Positions 37,901 to 50,015 are shown, counted from the first letter of the stretch. The stretch: 64,000 nt of DNA from Microbacterium sp. BK668 (GCF_004362195.1 NZ_SNWG01000001.1:62001-126000), one strand, 5' to 3'. Translations and numbers: made by a program. The notes: generated from the sequence alone by a model not told the origin.

Positions 37901-40882
37901 ATTCGACTGTCCGTCCAGCACCCCGATGCGCACGGTGCCCTCCCCGGTCTGACCGAAGGCGTCGACCGCGCGGTAGCGGAAGGACACCTGCCCCCGGTAG
38001 CCGGGAACGCTCGAGTAGAGGATCGACGTGCCGTCGGCCGTGATCGTCGCCGCGCCGCTCTCGGGCTGGCTCACGACGCGGTCGAGTGTCACGACGTCGC
38101 CGTCCGGGTCCATGCCGAAGCCGTCGAACTCGACGACTGTCGACTGGCCGCTCAGGACCCGCCCCTCCAGCGTCTCGGGGAGGGGAGCGCGGTTCGCCTC
38201 GTCGGGTAGCACCTGCACGCGCACATCGGCCGTGTCGGCGAGCAGGGGCGCGCCCGCCGTGTAGACAGAGTACTCGATGCCGTACTCGCCGGGCTCGCTC
38301 GGCGCGAGGTAGCGCAGGGTGTCGCCGGAGGCGAAGGCCAGGGCCTCATCGCTCGACGACACGACCTGGGCGGGGTTGAGGATCGGCCGCCCGCCGGCGG
38401 GCGCGATGTCGTTGTCGAGCACCGGGATGTCCACCTGCGACCCGGCGCGGACGACGAGGGTGTCGTCGACCGCGATGGGAGCGAGCTCGGGCGCCTGCGG
38501 GAGCAGGTACACGGTCGCCTCGCCCTGCACGCTCGCTCCACGATCCTCCGTCCCGTCGCTCACGGTGTAGGTCACCGTGCCGAGTCGCCCCGGTGCCCCC
38601 GAGGCGGTCGTACCGGAGATGCGCAGGTAGTTCTGTCCCACGGTATCCACCGAGAGGGACGCTCCCTCGTCGGCGCGGGGAACGACGTCGCTCAGCAGCA
38701 GGACACGGCGCGTGGGGTTCGATACGGCTGCGAAGACGTCGAGCGTCGCGTCCTCCTGGGGCCTCACGAACGCGACGACGGGCGACGTCGCGAGCTCGGG
38801 GGGCGCATCGGCCGGAAGGATCGTGACACGCGCCGTGCCGTCGGCGTCCGTCGTCCCGTCGGTGACGGTGAACCCGACGCGGAAGGTGCCGGGCGACCGC
38901 GCGGTGAAGTCGAAGCCCGTGGTCCCGCCGACGACCGTCGCCGTCGCCGCTGCGTCGTCGAGTACCCGCACCGACTGGAGCGTGACGGCTCCCGCCGTCC
39001 CCGTCACGTGCGGGGCGACATCGACGGTGAGGCCCGCGTCGATCGTGTCGACGACGGCGAACGACTGCACTTCCAGCCGCGGCTCCGGCGATACGCGGAT
39101 GACGAGGGGCTTCGTCGCGGTCTGGCCCAGCGTGTCCGACACCGTGACGGCGAGCTCGACGAGCTCCTCGCCGCCCTGGCCGCTGTCCGCGTGCTGATAG
39201 ACCACGTCGCCCGCCGGCGTCGACGCGACGCTTCCGATGCCCGAGGTGTTCTCGACCGACAGGAGAAGGAGCGGATCGCCCTCCGGGTCGACCCACCCCG
39301 GCAGCACCGGGACCGTGACGGTGCCGCCTCGCGCCACCTCCGGTTCGGGCCAGGGGACGAGGCATCCGTCGACGGCACACCAGGAGGGCGCACTGTCGGA
39401 ACCTTCCGGCGCGACCGTGATCGTCACGGTCGCGGGATCCGACCGCAGGCCGTCCGCCGCGGTGCCGTCCGTGACGGCGTACGAGAAGGTCGCCGAGCCC
39501 GTCGCCTCGGGGGCGACGCGGACGGTGACGCGCTGGCCGTCGTCGGTGATGGTGGCCGAGCCGAAACCCGGGTCGAGACCCGTGACCGAGGAGGGATCGA
39601 TCGAGAGGACGTCCTCGTTCGGGTCGTGGTCGTTCATGAGCACGGGGAGGGTGGCGAGACTGCCGGCGCGGACGCCGAACGCGTCGGCCTCGGCGATCGG
39701 CGGCTTCGGGTCGAGCTGGATCGTCAGCTGCTCTTCGCTGGGCTGCGAGTCGGGGTTCGTCCTCTCGTCGAGCGACCAGTCCTGGCTCGAGGGCACGAGT
39801 GTCCCGTCGGGCACGGTCCAGACCCAGCCCGTGCGCGTCTCGTTGAGGATGACGGCCTCGTCGCTCGCGACGAACGTCGGGCGGCGGTCGTCGCCGAGCT
39901 CCCGTCCGCCGTAGTCGAGCACCTGCTGATCGCCGCGCGAGCTCCACAGGACGCCCTGCGTGTCGCCCTGGGGAAGCCAGGCGGCGAAGACCTCCCCGTC
40001 GTGGACGACGGGGGTCGCCGGCGTCCCGATGACCGTGGACCCCACGCCGAGCTCGTCGCCGACCTCGCCGGTGTCCGTCGATACGCGGGCGAGGCCCGTC
40101 TCGTCCGCGATGTAGATCGCGGTGCCCGTCGGATCCGGGTCGCCGACGACCGCGGTGCCGGTGGTCTCGACCGCGATCGCGGCATCCGCGTCCCGCAGCC
40201 ACACGTCGCCGTCCTCGGTGTCAACGACCGCCCACGCGTCGCCCGCGGCGGAGATCGCCGGGGCGGAGAGGCCGTCGACATCGAGCGTGTCGCGCCCGTT
40301 CACCTCGGACGCGGCGATGTCGTAGCGCAGCACGGATCCGTCGGCGGCGGAATAGCTGAAGAGGATGCCGCGCTCGTCGACGGCGATGGCATCGGCCGTG
40401 TACTGCGGCGCGTCGTCGTCGGAGGGGAACGGGTCGAGCTGCGTCGCATCGCCCGTCGACAGACGGCCTACGAAGACGGCTCCGGAGTCGGTGCGGTAGG
40501 CCGCGAAGTCACCGGCCGTTGCGACGTCGGTCGTGCCGGCGGGTGTGGAGGGCGAGGCGCGCAGCGACTCCTCGTCGAGGTCGACGGGCATGGCCGGGTC
40601 GATCCGGGTCAGCTTGCTGTAGCTGTCCGAGAACAGGAACGCACCGTCGGAGGTCTGCGCGACGTCACTCGGGTTGCTGATGCTGCGGACGGTGTCGAGC
40701 TCGCCGATCGCCGTGTTCACGCGCGCGTAGCGGCGGCCGTCGCCCGTCTGCAGCGCCCAGACGGCGGTGTCGACTTCGGGCGTCTCCTGCGCGTCGAGTC
40801 CCGGCCACACGACGCTCGCGGTGACGATGAGGCCCGCGACGGCCGCCGCCGCTGTGATGCCGGCGATGGCGCGGCGGCGCAT
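34937..40882 (-). CDS. Giant Ig-like/Fn3 surface protein with N-terminal propeller-like region
   Basis: A 1981-aa extracytoplasmic protein. Residues about 5-30 form a hydrophobic signal-anchor (MRRRAIAGITAAAAVAGLIV). Residues about 35-375 show repeated short strands resembling a beta-propeller (D-x-G-x-V-x-x-x and similar). From about 385 on come tandem Ig/cadherin-like modules with V-L-x-N-D-x-D-P and DPDGD-type turns, six or more, then two or more Fn3-like modules (about 1550-1830) rich in G-x-Y-x-V/T-x-x-N. It ends in a Pro/Asp tail with no sorting motif. The ATG abuts the kinase stop (TGAATG). By position it corresponds to the FN3 protein of the bifidobacterial PFNA cluster; ligand unknown. 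Confidence 0.85.
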   Translation of the reverse strand: MRRRAIAGITAAAAVAGLIVTASVVWPGLDAQETPEVDTAVWALQTGDGRRYARVNTAIGELDTVRSISNPSDVAQTSDGAFLFSDSYSKLTRIDPAMPVDLDEESLRASPSTPAGTTDVATAGDFAAYRTDSGAVFVGRLSTGDATQLDPFPSDDDAPQYTADAIAVDERGILFSYSAADGSVLRYDIAASEVNGRDTLDVDGLSAPAISAAGDAWAVVDTEDGDVWLRDADAAIAVETTGTAVVGDPDPTGTAIYIADETGLARVSTDTGEVGDELGVGSTVIGTPATPVVHDGEVFAAWLPQGDTQGVLWSSRGDQQVLDYGGRELGDDRRPTFVASDEAVILNETRTGWVWTVPDGTLVPSSQDWSLDERTNPDSQPSEEQLTIQLDPKPPIAEADAFGVRAGSLATLPVLMNDHDPNEDVLSIDPSSVTGLDPGFGSATITDDGQRVTVRVAPEATGSATFSYAVTDGTAADGLRSDPATVTITVAPEGSDSAPSWCAVDGCLVPWPEPEVARGGTVTVPVLPGWVDPEGDPLLLLSVENTSGIGSVASTPAGDVVYQHADSGQGGEELVELAVTVSDTLGQTATKPLVIRVSPEPRLEVQSFAVVDTIDAGLTVDVAPHVTGTAGAVTLQSVRVLDDAAATATVVGGTTGFDFTARSPGTFRVGFTVTDGTTDADGTARVTILPADAPPELATSPVVAFVRPQEDATLDVFAAVSNPTRRVLLLSDVVPRADEGASLSVDTVGQNYLRISGTTASGAPGRLGTVTYTVSDGTEDRGASVQGEATVYLLPQAPELAPIAVDDTLVVRAGSQVDIPVLDNDIAPAGGRPILNPAQVVSSSDEALAFASGDTLRYLAPSEPGEYGIEYSVYTAGAPLLADTADVRVQVLPDEANRAPLPETLEGRVLSGQSTVVEFDGFGMDPDGDVVTLDRVVSQPESGAATITADGTSILYSSVPGYRGQVSFRYRAVDAFGQTGEGTVRIGVLDGQSNPSPVTFTDYVQVQAGSESRIRVSPLSNDIDPTMRELTLEEVRPDLPAFLADGSVNPEYRRIENRIRSQSDSTVVIDAGTEPTTMSFLYDVASTSGNTGRGLIVVKVVRDSVPDYPVVTDTVLTVENREDFEKGVDVLDGKATWSGGDAEQLTVSLWGDPAGVSVDGREISGTLPPTTRIIPFAVTGEGADGPVTTFAFLRVPGDDDLSLALRSGAQTPTVAELESVSFDMASLVARPPGAQLEVGEELRTSGARAEASCSHESGTAVRYDSGAGAPWADACQVPVRLAGQEDWTLLSVPIVVLALDPQPELHPASLTVGPGETTTFDLEQMTTWQLREGWGDIRYAVDYAGSAFEVTQSGSTLTVTGADRAVPGTEDAAIVRVTSHNAVVPARLLLRVGAAPSTLPQGGSATQQCSQAAGSSCTIQVIGAPGEVNPLPRTPLEVIEVRPVGACVGVSFQVASPTSVVASWAADASGATCSASYSVKDAQGRRTNAERDGRILLDLLGYPRTPAAVRQTAYGDGTLTLRVDPGESRLAYPALAGFLIRSNGQEVARCSADGTCPPIPAPNGEQRTYQAVATNSVGESRSSVSTVGWAYAAPGAPAAVSVAPVVTAGEGGLVSLSMSGLDTDQTGGLEITSPNGETARIPVRPGQETLEVGSYRVGTNSSSPITVTPYSRFQLPPGLGGSASGSAVTVWGNGVGAPTSPALALSSESMGDGTSTVTAQASAAVNGDGSSLRYGIVRDGQRCEVTTGGATATFSGLPDGDEYTFTMCVESWFDGRSYGSSATSASVRAVQSGKAPKGWTFVVDGRPIVGDGRAEWTIQTAPTSPERIPNRNRVEMSGYPTGVFGRDPGILVRYVHDWWGTATPWSTVAPAPGSAPYQVQASWSADDACVGGGTLAPRGTSTEGRAAFTFGNGGLTYYDRNGKVLSHTADTWDVPKAAARVEGIRVTVSWAAQGWGLDDATSTFAAACTPDDTPPDPEPVP

Positions 40883-42016
40883 TCAGAGCACCCCCCCGGC
40901 GAAGAGAGCCGCGACCACCGCCGCGATGGCGACGACTGCGGCGACGGCCGAGATGATCCACGGAAGGACCCGGGAGCGCGCAGCCGGGGTCGCCGAGATG
41001 TCGGTGTCCTCGTCCCTGGCCAGGCTCGCCACACCGGTCTCCGGACGCGTCTTGCGACGTCCCTCATGCTCGACGCGGCTGCGCACGGCTCCCCGCATCG
41101 TCGAGTCGGCGAAGTCGACGGGACCGGATGCCGCGGCCCACTCCTCGGTGGGCACCTCGAGCGCGGTCGGCGAGATGCCGAGCTCGGCCTGCACGGCACG
41201 CAGTGCCTCGGCGAACTCGCGCGCCGAGGCGTGACGCCGGCCGGCTTCGCGGCTCATGGATCGCGCCAGCACGTCCTGGAGGGCGGCCGGGACATCCGTG
41301 CGGGCGATCGGCGTGTAGCTCGCGCGGGCGATCCGCCGGCGCAGCTGCTCCTTGGTGTTCTGCCCCCGCTCGCGGCGCTCGAACGGACTGTGCCCCGCGA
41401 GGAGGGAGTAGACCGTCGCGCCGAGGCTCCACACCTCGCTGGCCACGGTCCCCGCCGTCTGCTCCGCCACGACCTCGGGCGCGCTCCAGGGGATGGACAT
41501 CGCGAGCACCTCGTCGGCGGTGGCGCGGGCGAGCGACGACGAGATGCCGAAGTCCGCCAGGACCGGCGCGCCGAAGGTGGTGACGAGGATGTTGCTCGGC
41601 TTGACGTCGCGGTGCACGAGGCCGGCGCGGTGCGCGGACTCGAGCGCGCTCGCCATCCGGACGCCGATCTCGAGCACCTCCGGCACCGGCAGCCGCTCGA
41701 TGCGGTATCGCTGTGCGAGCGAACCGGGGCAGTACTCCATGACGATGTACGGCCGGCCGTCGGCGGAGATCCCGGCCTGGTAGACGGTCACGATCGAGGG
41801 ATGTGCCGAGAGGTGGGCGAGGACGTCGGCTTCGGCGTTGAACATGCGCCGCAGCTCGGGATCGCGGACGTCGCTCGGCAGCACCTTCACCGCGACATCC
41901 CGTCGCGGCATGTCCTGCTCGTAGAGGAACACGTCCGCGAAGCCGCCGGATCCGAGGGGGCGGATGTAGGTCAGTCCGGGGAGGATGGGGGGTGCCGAAG
42001 GCAGGCGTGTTGCCAC
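40883..42016 (-). CDS. Tail-anchored Ser/Thr protein kinase (PknB-like), first gene of the cluster
   Basis: Eukaryotic-type protein kinase. I take the GTG at 42016 (VATRLPSAPPILPG), preceded by GGGGAGGA, giving 377 aa. All catalytic motifs are present: glycine loop GSGGFADVF (22-30), Lys 44 in VAVKVL, HRDVKPSN with Asp 137, DFG at 155-157 and the IPWSAPEV activation segment end. A linker (about 265-345) precedes one hydrophobic C-terminal helix (residues about 350-372), so the kinase is membrane anchored with no external sensor domain (no PASTA). In the PFNA-type arrangement the homologous kinase is Pkb2. Likely substrates are the coupled membrane proteins downstream; this is inference. Confidence 0.9.
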   Translation of the reverse strand: MATRLPSAPPILPGLTYIRPLGSGGFADVFLYEQDMPRRDVAVKVLPSDVRDPELRRMFNAEADVLAHLSAHPSIVTVYQAGISADGRPYIVMEYCPGSLAQRYRIERLPVPEVLEIGVRMASALESAHRAGLVHRDVKPSNILVTTFGAPVLADFGISSSLARATADEVLAMSIPWSAPEVVAEQTAGTVASEVWSLGATVYSLLAGHSPFERRERGQNTKEQLRRRIARASYTPIARTDVPAALQDVLARSMSREAGRRHASAREFAEALRAVQAELGISPTALEVPTEEWAAASGPVDFADSTMRGAVRSRVEHEGRRKTRPETGVASLARDEDTDISATPAARSRVLPWIISAVAAVVAIAAVVAALFAGGVL

Positions 42017-42144
42017 CCGGTCCTCCCCACGTCTCGACCCGCACCCGGAGAGCGCGCGCACGCCGCGCACTCAAACTGCGCAATGCTAACAAACGCTCCT
42101 GAGCCGCCCCTGGGGTCCGAGCCGCGCCTGTGGACGGCTGCTGA

Positions 42145-42801
42145 TCAGAGCGCAGGCGGGTCGTTGGGGTCGAACGGCACGTCGAGGGACTTCGTCAGCT
42201 CGTGGAGCATCGCCTCGATCTGAGGCTCCACGTACTGCGTGATGGCGGCCTGGATGCGCAGCCGATGGTGGAGCAGGATCGTGCACACCTCCCGTCCCAC
42301 CATGTTGGCGTAGTCGTCGGCGAGGCCCACCTCCTGCCGCAGGGCCGCCTTGGCGTCCTCGCTGAGCGGAGGAAGCTCCGGGATGCCCGCATCCGCTTCC
42401 TCCGCCAGCCCCGAGATCGTGAACAGGAAGGGAGCGCCCGGGATCGGATCGGGATCCAGCGGCAGTCCCTCGAACTCCGGGTCGAGGCCCTCGGCCGGGC
42501 GGTAGCTGCGCGCGCGGTTGCGCGCCGCCTGCTGGTCGAGCTCGGCCTGGAGCATCGGGAGGTTGCGGGCGGTGTACTCCGCGACGGAGTGGTCGACGAT
42601 CGCCTTGATGCGCGTCGACAGGCCGTGCTGCACCCCGTGCGGCACGTCGGACCCGAGGCCGGCGGCCGAGAGGACCGGCGATCCGAAGCACCGGCGGCAG
42701 GGTGCCACGCGCCCACGATGGGTCGCCGGCTCCCACCGCGGCAGCCACCTCAGCCAGGCGTCCACCGCCTGGCTGACCTGGGTCTCGAGCGACCGCTCCA
42801 C
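42145..42801 (-). CDS. Conserved hypothetical protein with CxxC motif
   Basis: I do not recognise this 218-aa protein. It starts VERSLETQVSQAVDAW and has a CRRC motif near residue 35, then two helical regions with an Asp/Pro-rich loop (about 110-130) between them and a C-terminal helix (HHRLRIQAAITQYVEPQIEA). It has no signal peptide or membrane helix. The GTG at 42801 lies seven bases after a TACGGT box, so a leaderless message is likely. It is not part of the kinase operon (128-base gap). Confidence 0.65.
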   Translation of the reverse strand: MERSLETQVSQAVDAWLRWLPRWEPATHRGRVAPCRRCFGSPVLSAAGLGSDVPHGVQHGLSTRIKAIVDHSVAEYTARNLPMLQAELDQQAARNRARSYRPAEGLDPEFEGLPLDPDPIPGAPFLFTISGLAEEADAGIPELPPLSEDAKAALRQEVGLADDYANMVGREVCTILLHHRLRIQAAITQYVEPQIEAMLHELTKSLDVPFDPNDPPAL

Positions 42802-42808
42802 GGCGTCA

Positions 42809-42814
42809 ACCGTA
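42809..42814 (-). promoter_or_regulatory. Leaderless -10 box for the CxxC protein gene
   Basis: Minus strand TACGGT followed by seven bases and the GTG start at 42801. No Shine-Dalgarno site is present. Confidence 0.5.
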
Positions 42815-42849
42815 TCCCGCGCACCGCCGCGACGCCCTGGTGCGACGCG

Positions 42850-43335
42850 CTATTCGTCGTCCGGGTCCTCCCACGGCCACCGCGGCCGCCGGGCGTCGGT
42901 GCGCACGAGCGCGACCGCCCCCCACGCACAGGCGAAGGCCGAGAGCGCGATCACCACCGCGAACCAGGAGAGGAGCACGCTTCCGGCAGCCCCGGCGGCC
43001 GCCGCGAGGTCGGATCCCCCGATGACCGCCCCGAACCACACCCCGAGGGGATAGGCCAGAAGGGCCGCGACGGCGGCGAGCGCGGCCGCGCCGTACGACG
43101 GATGCGGCCGGCTGACGGCCAGCCAGACGACCAGCGCGAACGCGCCGATCGCGAACATCGTTCCGAGGACGCCGGGGATCTGCCCGAGCCCCGGCACGGG
43201 GATGACGTCCCGGTCGAGGATCAGGCTCGTCACGCCCAGCCCGCAGATCACGAGCGCACCGAAGGCCGCCGTCGCGAGTCCCAACGCGACGGGCGGGCGG
43301 ACATGCCCGTGCTCGGGTGGCCGATCAGCCGTCAT
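42850..43335 (-). CDS. Four-helix integral membrane protein, unknown function
   Basis: The 161-aa product has four hydrophobic segments (about 17-40, 55-75, 83-103 and 113-145) with a short acidic C-terminus (WPWEDPDDE). I recognise no domain. Translation starts at ATG 43335, six bases after TATCGT, with no ribosome-binding site, so it is probably a leaderless transcript. It runs in the same direction as its neighbours but with gaps on both sides. Confidence 0.75.
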   Translation of the reverse strand: MTADRPPEHGHVRPPVALGLATAAFGALVICGLGVTSLILDRDVIPVPGLGQIPGVLGTMFAIGAFALVVWLAVSRPHPSYGAAALAAVAALLAYPLGVWFGAVIGGSDLAAAAGAAGSVLLSWFAVVIALSAFACAWGAVALVRTDARRPRWPWEDPDDE

Positions 43336-43341
43336 CGATCG

Positions 43342-43347
43342 ACGATA
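43342..43347 (-). promoter_or_regulatory. Leaderless -10 box for the four-helix protein gene
   Basis: Minus strand TATCGT, six bases before the ATG at 43335. Confidence 0.55.
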
Positions 43348-43389
43348 CGTCCGGGCGGCGCCGGGCGGCAGGCCGGTTGACGCCCGGGG

Positions 43390-44616
43390 CTACTGGCGGT
43401 ACAGCTGAGGGCCGGCCTCCAGCGTGCGCTCGTACTCGCGCTGCGCCTCGGTGTTGATCTCGGTCACGCGCTTGCCGCGCGCGGCGACCCAGGCGCCGAA
43501 CCAGATCGTCAGCTCGCGCCCGATGATGAAGGCGATGACCGCGAGCGGGGCGAAGAGGTTGTCCTGGATGCGGGCGACGCCCTCGGATGCGGTGAGGCTC
43601 CAGAACGGCGCCTGGAACAGCTCGCCCAGGATGAAGCCGAACCAGCTGAACAGGCCGACGAAGAGTCCGAAGACGACCCAGTGCGCCCAGCGTCCGCGGT
43701 TGATGATGGCGCCCAGCAGCCAGAAGCCGATGAAGAAGAGCACGACGGGCGTCCAGAACACCCACGACGTGAGCGTCCTCGTGAGGGCTGGGACGATGCC
43801 GGCGACCTCGACGTCGCCGCGCACGAGGCCGATGCCGAGCCACGCCGCGAGGAAGATGACGACGAAGCTCAGCGCCGCCAGGAGGCCGATGGCTCCCGCG
43901 GCGGCGCGGTTCCCCCGCGCCCGCGGCGGCTCGGGAGCCTGCACGAAGATGGGCTGCGGCGCAGCAGCGGCGGTCGCTCCGGCGGCGGTCGCACCGGCCG
44001 CGGTCGCTCCGGCCGCGGTCGTCGCTCCGCTGTCGGCGGAACCCGACACCGGCTCGCTGGGGGCGACGGCGGGGCCCGTCGCCGAGGGGTCGGCGGGGGT
44101 GTCGTACGCGCGGGCGGCGACGGAGCCCTCGGCGGCGGCCGGCTCATCGTCGTACGACGCGTTGTAAGCCGCATGGTAGGCCGCGGCATCCGTGATCTCG
44201 TCGTCCGTGGAATCGGCCAGAGGTGACGCCGTCGACCGCTCGTCTGCGGCGGCCACCGGCTCCGAGGCGACGGCCGGCGCACCGGCGGCGCAGCTCTCGC
44301 TTCCGGTCGGCTCGTCGCGCACGACCGGCTCCGCGTGCGCCGGGGCGGGCTCGTCGCGCACGACCGGCTCCGCGTGTGCCGGGGTCGGCTCGTCGCGCAC
44401 GACCGGCTCCGCGTGCGCCGGGGCGGGCTCACCGTTCGCCGCGACGGGCTCATCGCGCACGATGGGCTCATCGCGGACGGCAGGCTCGGCGTACGGCGCG
44501 GCGTCGCGGCCGGCGGCCTCGGCATCCGTGAGTCCCTCGTTCGCGCTTCCGACCACGTCGTCGACGGGCCTCGGCTCTTCGACGGGTTCGCCGTAAGTCG
44601 ACTTCGAGTCACTCAT
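43390..44616 (-). CDS. Membrane protein with repetitive acidic/Pro N-terminal region
   Basis: I do not recognise a named family. The ATG at 44616 follows GAGGAAG and gives 408 aa. Residues 1 to about 250 are low complexity, rich in Pro, Glu, Ala and Asp, and include three exact-length copies of a 13-residue unit (EPAPAHAEPVVRD with one Ala-to-Thr change). Residues about 255-400 hold four hydrophobic segments with RGDVEVAGIVPALTRTL and a final amphipathic tail. The N-terminal part is probably cytosolic and disordered, perhaps a scaffold. Repeat copy number may vary between strains. Confidence 0.78.
   Translation of the reverse strand: MSDSKSTYGEPVEEPRPVDDVVGSANEGLTDAEAAGRDAAPYAEPAVRDEPIVRDEPVAANGEPAPAHAEPVVRDEPTPAHAEPVVRDEPAPAHAEPVVRDEPTGSESCAAGAPAVASEPVAAADERSTASPLADSTDDEITDAAAYHAAYNASYDDEPAAAEGSVAARAYDTPADPSATGPAVAPSEPVSGSADSGATTAAGATAAGATAAGATAAAAPQPIFVQAPEPPRARGNRAAAGAIGLLAALSFVVIFLAAWLGIGLVRGDVEVAGIVPALTRTLTSWVFWTPVVLFFIGFWLLGAIINRGRWAHWVVFGLFVGLFSWFGFILGELFQAPFWSLTASEGVARIQDNLFAPLAVIAFIIGRELTIWFGAWVAARGKRVTEINTEAQREYERTLEAGPQLYRQ
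44309..44425. repeat. Three 39-bp tandem repeats
   Basis: Period of 39 bases from 44309, 44348 and 44387, nearly identical and in frame (13 codons). Shorter degenerate copies follow to about 44495. The units encode the Pro/Ala/Glu repeats of the membrane protein gene. Confidence 0.88.
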
Positions 44617-44732
44617 CGGATCCACTTCCTCACACGGGGCACGCCCCCGCATCAGCGAGGGTAGCGCCCAGCACCGTCATGCCCGTGGAGGCATGCCGCG
44701 CCGATTGCGGACGGATTCGGCGTGTTCGCGGC

Positions 44733-44738
44733 TATGGT
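44733..44738 (+). promoter_or_regulatory. Leaderless -10 box for the lipoprotein gene
   Basis: TATGGT followed by six bases and ATG at 44745. The sequence before the ATG has no Shine-Dalgarno site. Confidence 0.6.
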
Positions 44739-44744
44739 GACGGC

Positions 44745-45350
44745 ATGCCGCCGCGCCTCGCCCGCTTCCGCATCGCCATCGCCGTCGCGAGCGGGGTGGT
44801 GGCGCTCTCGGCGGCGCTCGCCGGATGCGCTCCCGAACAGGCGTCCGGCGCGACGGCGCCGTCGACCCGGGCAGCCGACGCGAGCGCGTCCGCCGCTCCG
44901 ACGCCCACCCCGAGCGCGTCGCCCACGACATCGGCGGCGATCCCCGACGACTGCGCCGGGATGCTGTCACCGAGCGTCACCGCGCAGCTGGCGGGGGTGC
45001 CGCTCAACGACCCCGTGCTGGGAGTGCCGACCGGCGTGCAGGCGGACGGAAGCCTCGTCTGCATCTGGCGGGATCCGGCAGCCGACACGACCTACCTGTC
45101 GACCGCGATCACGAAGATGAGCCGCGGGCCGGCGTTGGACATGCTCAACGATCTCGCCGACGAGAACGGCTTCACCTGCTATACCCCCGACATGGGCACC
45201 CGGTGCGAGAAGACGTGGCCGAACGGGACCTACCCCGTGACCGACGGGCGCACGCTGTTCTGGCGGGACGACGTCCTGATCGACACGCGCTACTCGAACC
45301 TCGCGCCGACCGGGTTCACCGCCGCGATCGTCGCCTCGATCTGGGGCTGA
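44745..45350 (+). CDS. Lipoprotein with four-cysteine exodomain
   Basis: Predicted exported lipoprotein of unknown function, 201 aa. The signal peptide ends in lipobox LAGC (Cys at about residue 27). A Ser/Thr/Ala/Pro linker (about 30-65) follows, then a domain with Cys in the order D-C, V-C-I-W-R, G-F-T-C and R-C, ending TGFTAAIVASIWG. The same pattern occurs in the neighbouring minus-strand protein, which faces it tail to tail with nine bases between stops. I use the ATG at 44745, not a longer frame from 44679, because it starts the signal peptide and fits the -10 box. Confidence 0.82.
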   Translation: MPPRLARFRIAIAVASGVVALSAALAGCAPEQASGATAPSTRAADASASAAPTPTPSASPTTSAAIPDDCAGMLSPSVTAQLAGVPLNDPVLGVPTGVQADGSLVCIWRDPAADTTYLSTAITKMSRGPALDMLNDLADENGFTCYTPDMGTRCEKTWPNGTYPVTDGRTLFWRDDVLIDTRYSNLAPTGFTAAIVASIWG

Positions 45351-45359
45351 GCCGCCCGC

Positions 45360-45974
45360 TCACGCCCAGACGAAGGCAGCCAGCCGGGTCCCGTATTGAA
45401 CGGGGGTCCATCCGCTCTCGACGCTCGCGAGCCACAGTCCGTCGCGCACCGCCTGCTCCTCGACGATGCCGCCGGCCGTCCGCCGGCACGCGACGCCCGA
45501 ACCGAGCGGCTCGCACGAGAAGCCCTGGCCGAGAAGCGCCGCCTCCGCGACGGCGGCGGCATCGGCGCCCACCACCGAGAGCGTCGTGACGATCGTGCCG
45601 GGCGCCGCGCGCCAGGCGCAGGTCACGCGCACGGTCGGCTGCAACGCGTCGACGAGCGCGGTCACGGCGGTCGCGGGCGCGGCCCGCGTCTGCGAGAGGA
45701 GCGAGTCGGGGGCCCACGCGAGCTCACCCCACAGTCGCCGCGGATAGATGTCGCGACAGTCGAGGTCGGCCGAGGGATCGAGCGCCGCGGCCGAGACGGG
45801 ACCGGTCGCGGCGGCCTGCGGTGTCGAGGTCGCCGAGCGGAGGGTGTCGCCGACGAATCCCACCGTCCCCGGCACCGCCGGGAGAGCGAGCCACGCGAGC
45901 GCGCCGACGACACCGGCGCACAGCAGCCCCACAGGCCATGCCAGCCAGAGATTACGACCGCCGATGCGCGCCAT
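45360..45974 (-). CDS. Membrane-anchored homologue of the adjacent lipoprotein
   Basis: Predicted exoprotein with one N-terminal membrane helix (residues about 9-32, WLAWPVGLLCAGVVGALAWL), 204 aa. The exodomain shows D-C, T-C-A-W-R, G-F-S-C and A-C, then ends GTRLAAFVWA, matching the plus-strand neighbour in order and spacing. I chose the ATG at 45974 (MARIGGRN) with GAGGGG upstream. Function unknown; the shared fold is seen in the sequence, the common ancestry is inference. Confidence 0.78.
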   Translation of the reverse strand: MARIGGRNLWLAWPVGLLCAGVVGALAWLALPAVPGTVGFVGDTLRSATSTPQAAATGPVSAAALDPSADLDCRDIYPRRLWGELAWAPDSLLSQTRAAPATAVTALVDALQPTVRVTCAWRAAPGTIVTTLSVVGADAAAVAEAALLGQGFSCEPLGSGVACRRTAGGIVEEQAVRDGLWLASVESGWTPVQYGTRLAAFVWA

Positions 45975-46040
45975 GATCCGCCCCTCGGATCCACGGTAAG
46001 CCGGTGTGCAGAGGAGGCGCACTTCGGCACGCGGAGACGA

Positions 46041-46070
46041 CGAAGGCCCCGGCGCGAGCCGGGGCCTTCG
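46041..46070 (-). terminator. Terminator after rpoC
   Basis: Perfect 13-bp stem (46041-46053 with 46058-46070) and 4-base loop, 36 bases past the rpoC stop. The arms read CGAAGGCCCCGGC and its complement. Confidence 0.85.
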
Positions 46071-46106
46071 TGTTGAGGGGACGGATGCCGGGGCATCCGT
46101 CGCCCG

Positions 46107-50015
<3,909 letters not shown>

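Noticed and set aside
44309..44425. Possible CRISPR array (regular repeats)
   Set aside because: Units are contiguous with no spacers, and are in frame within a protein gene.
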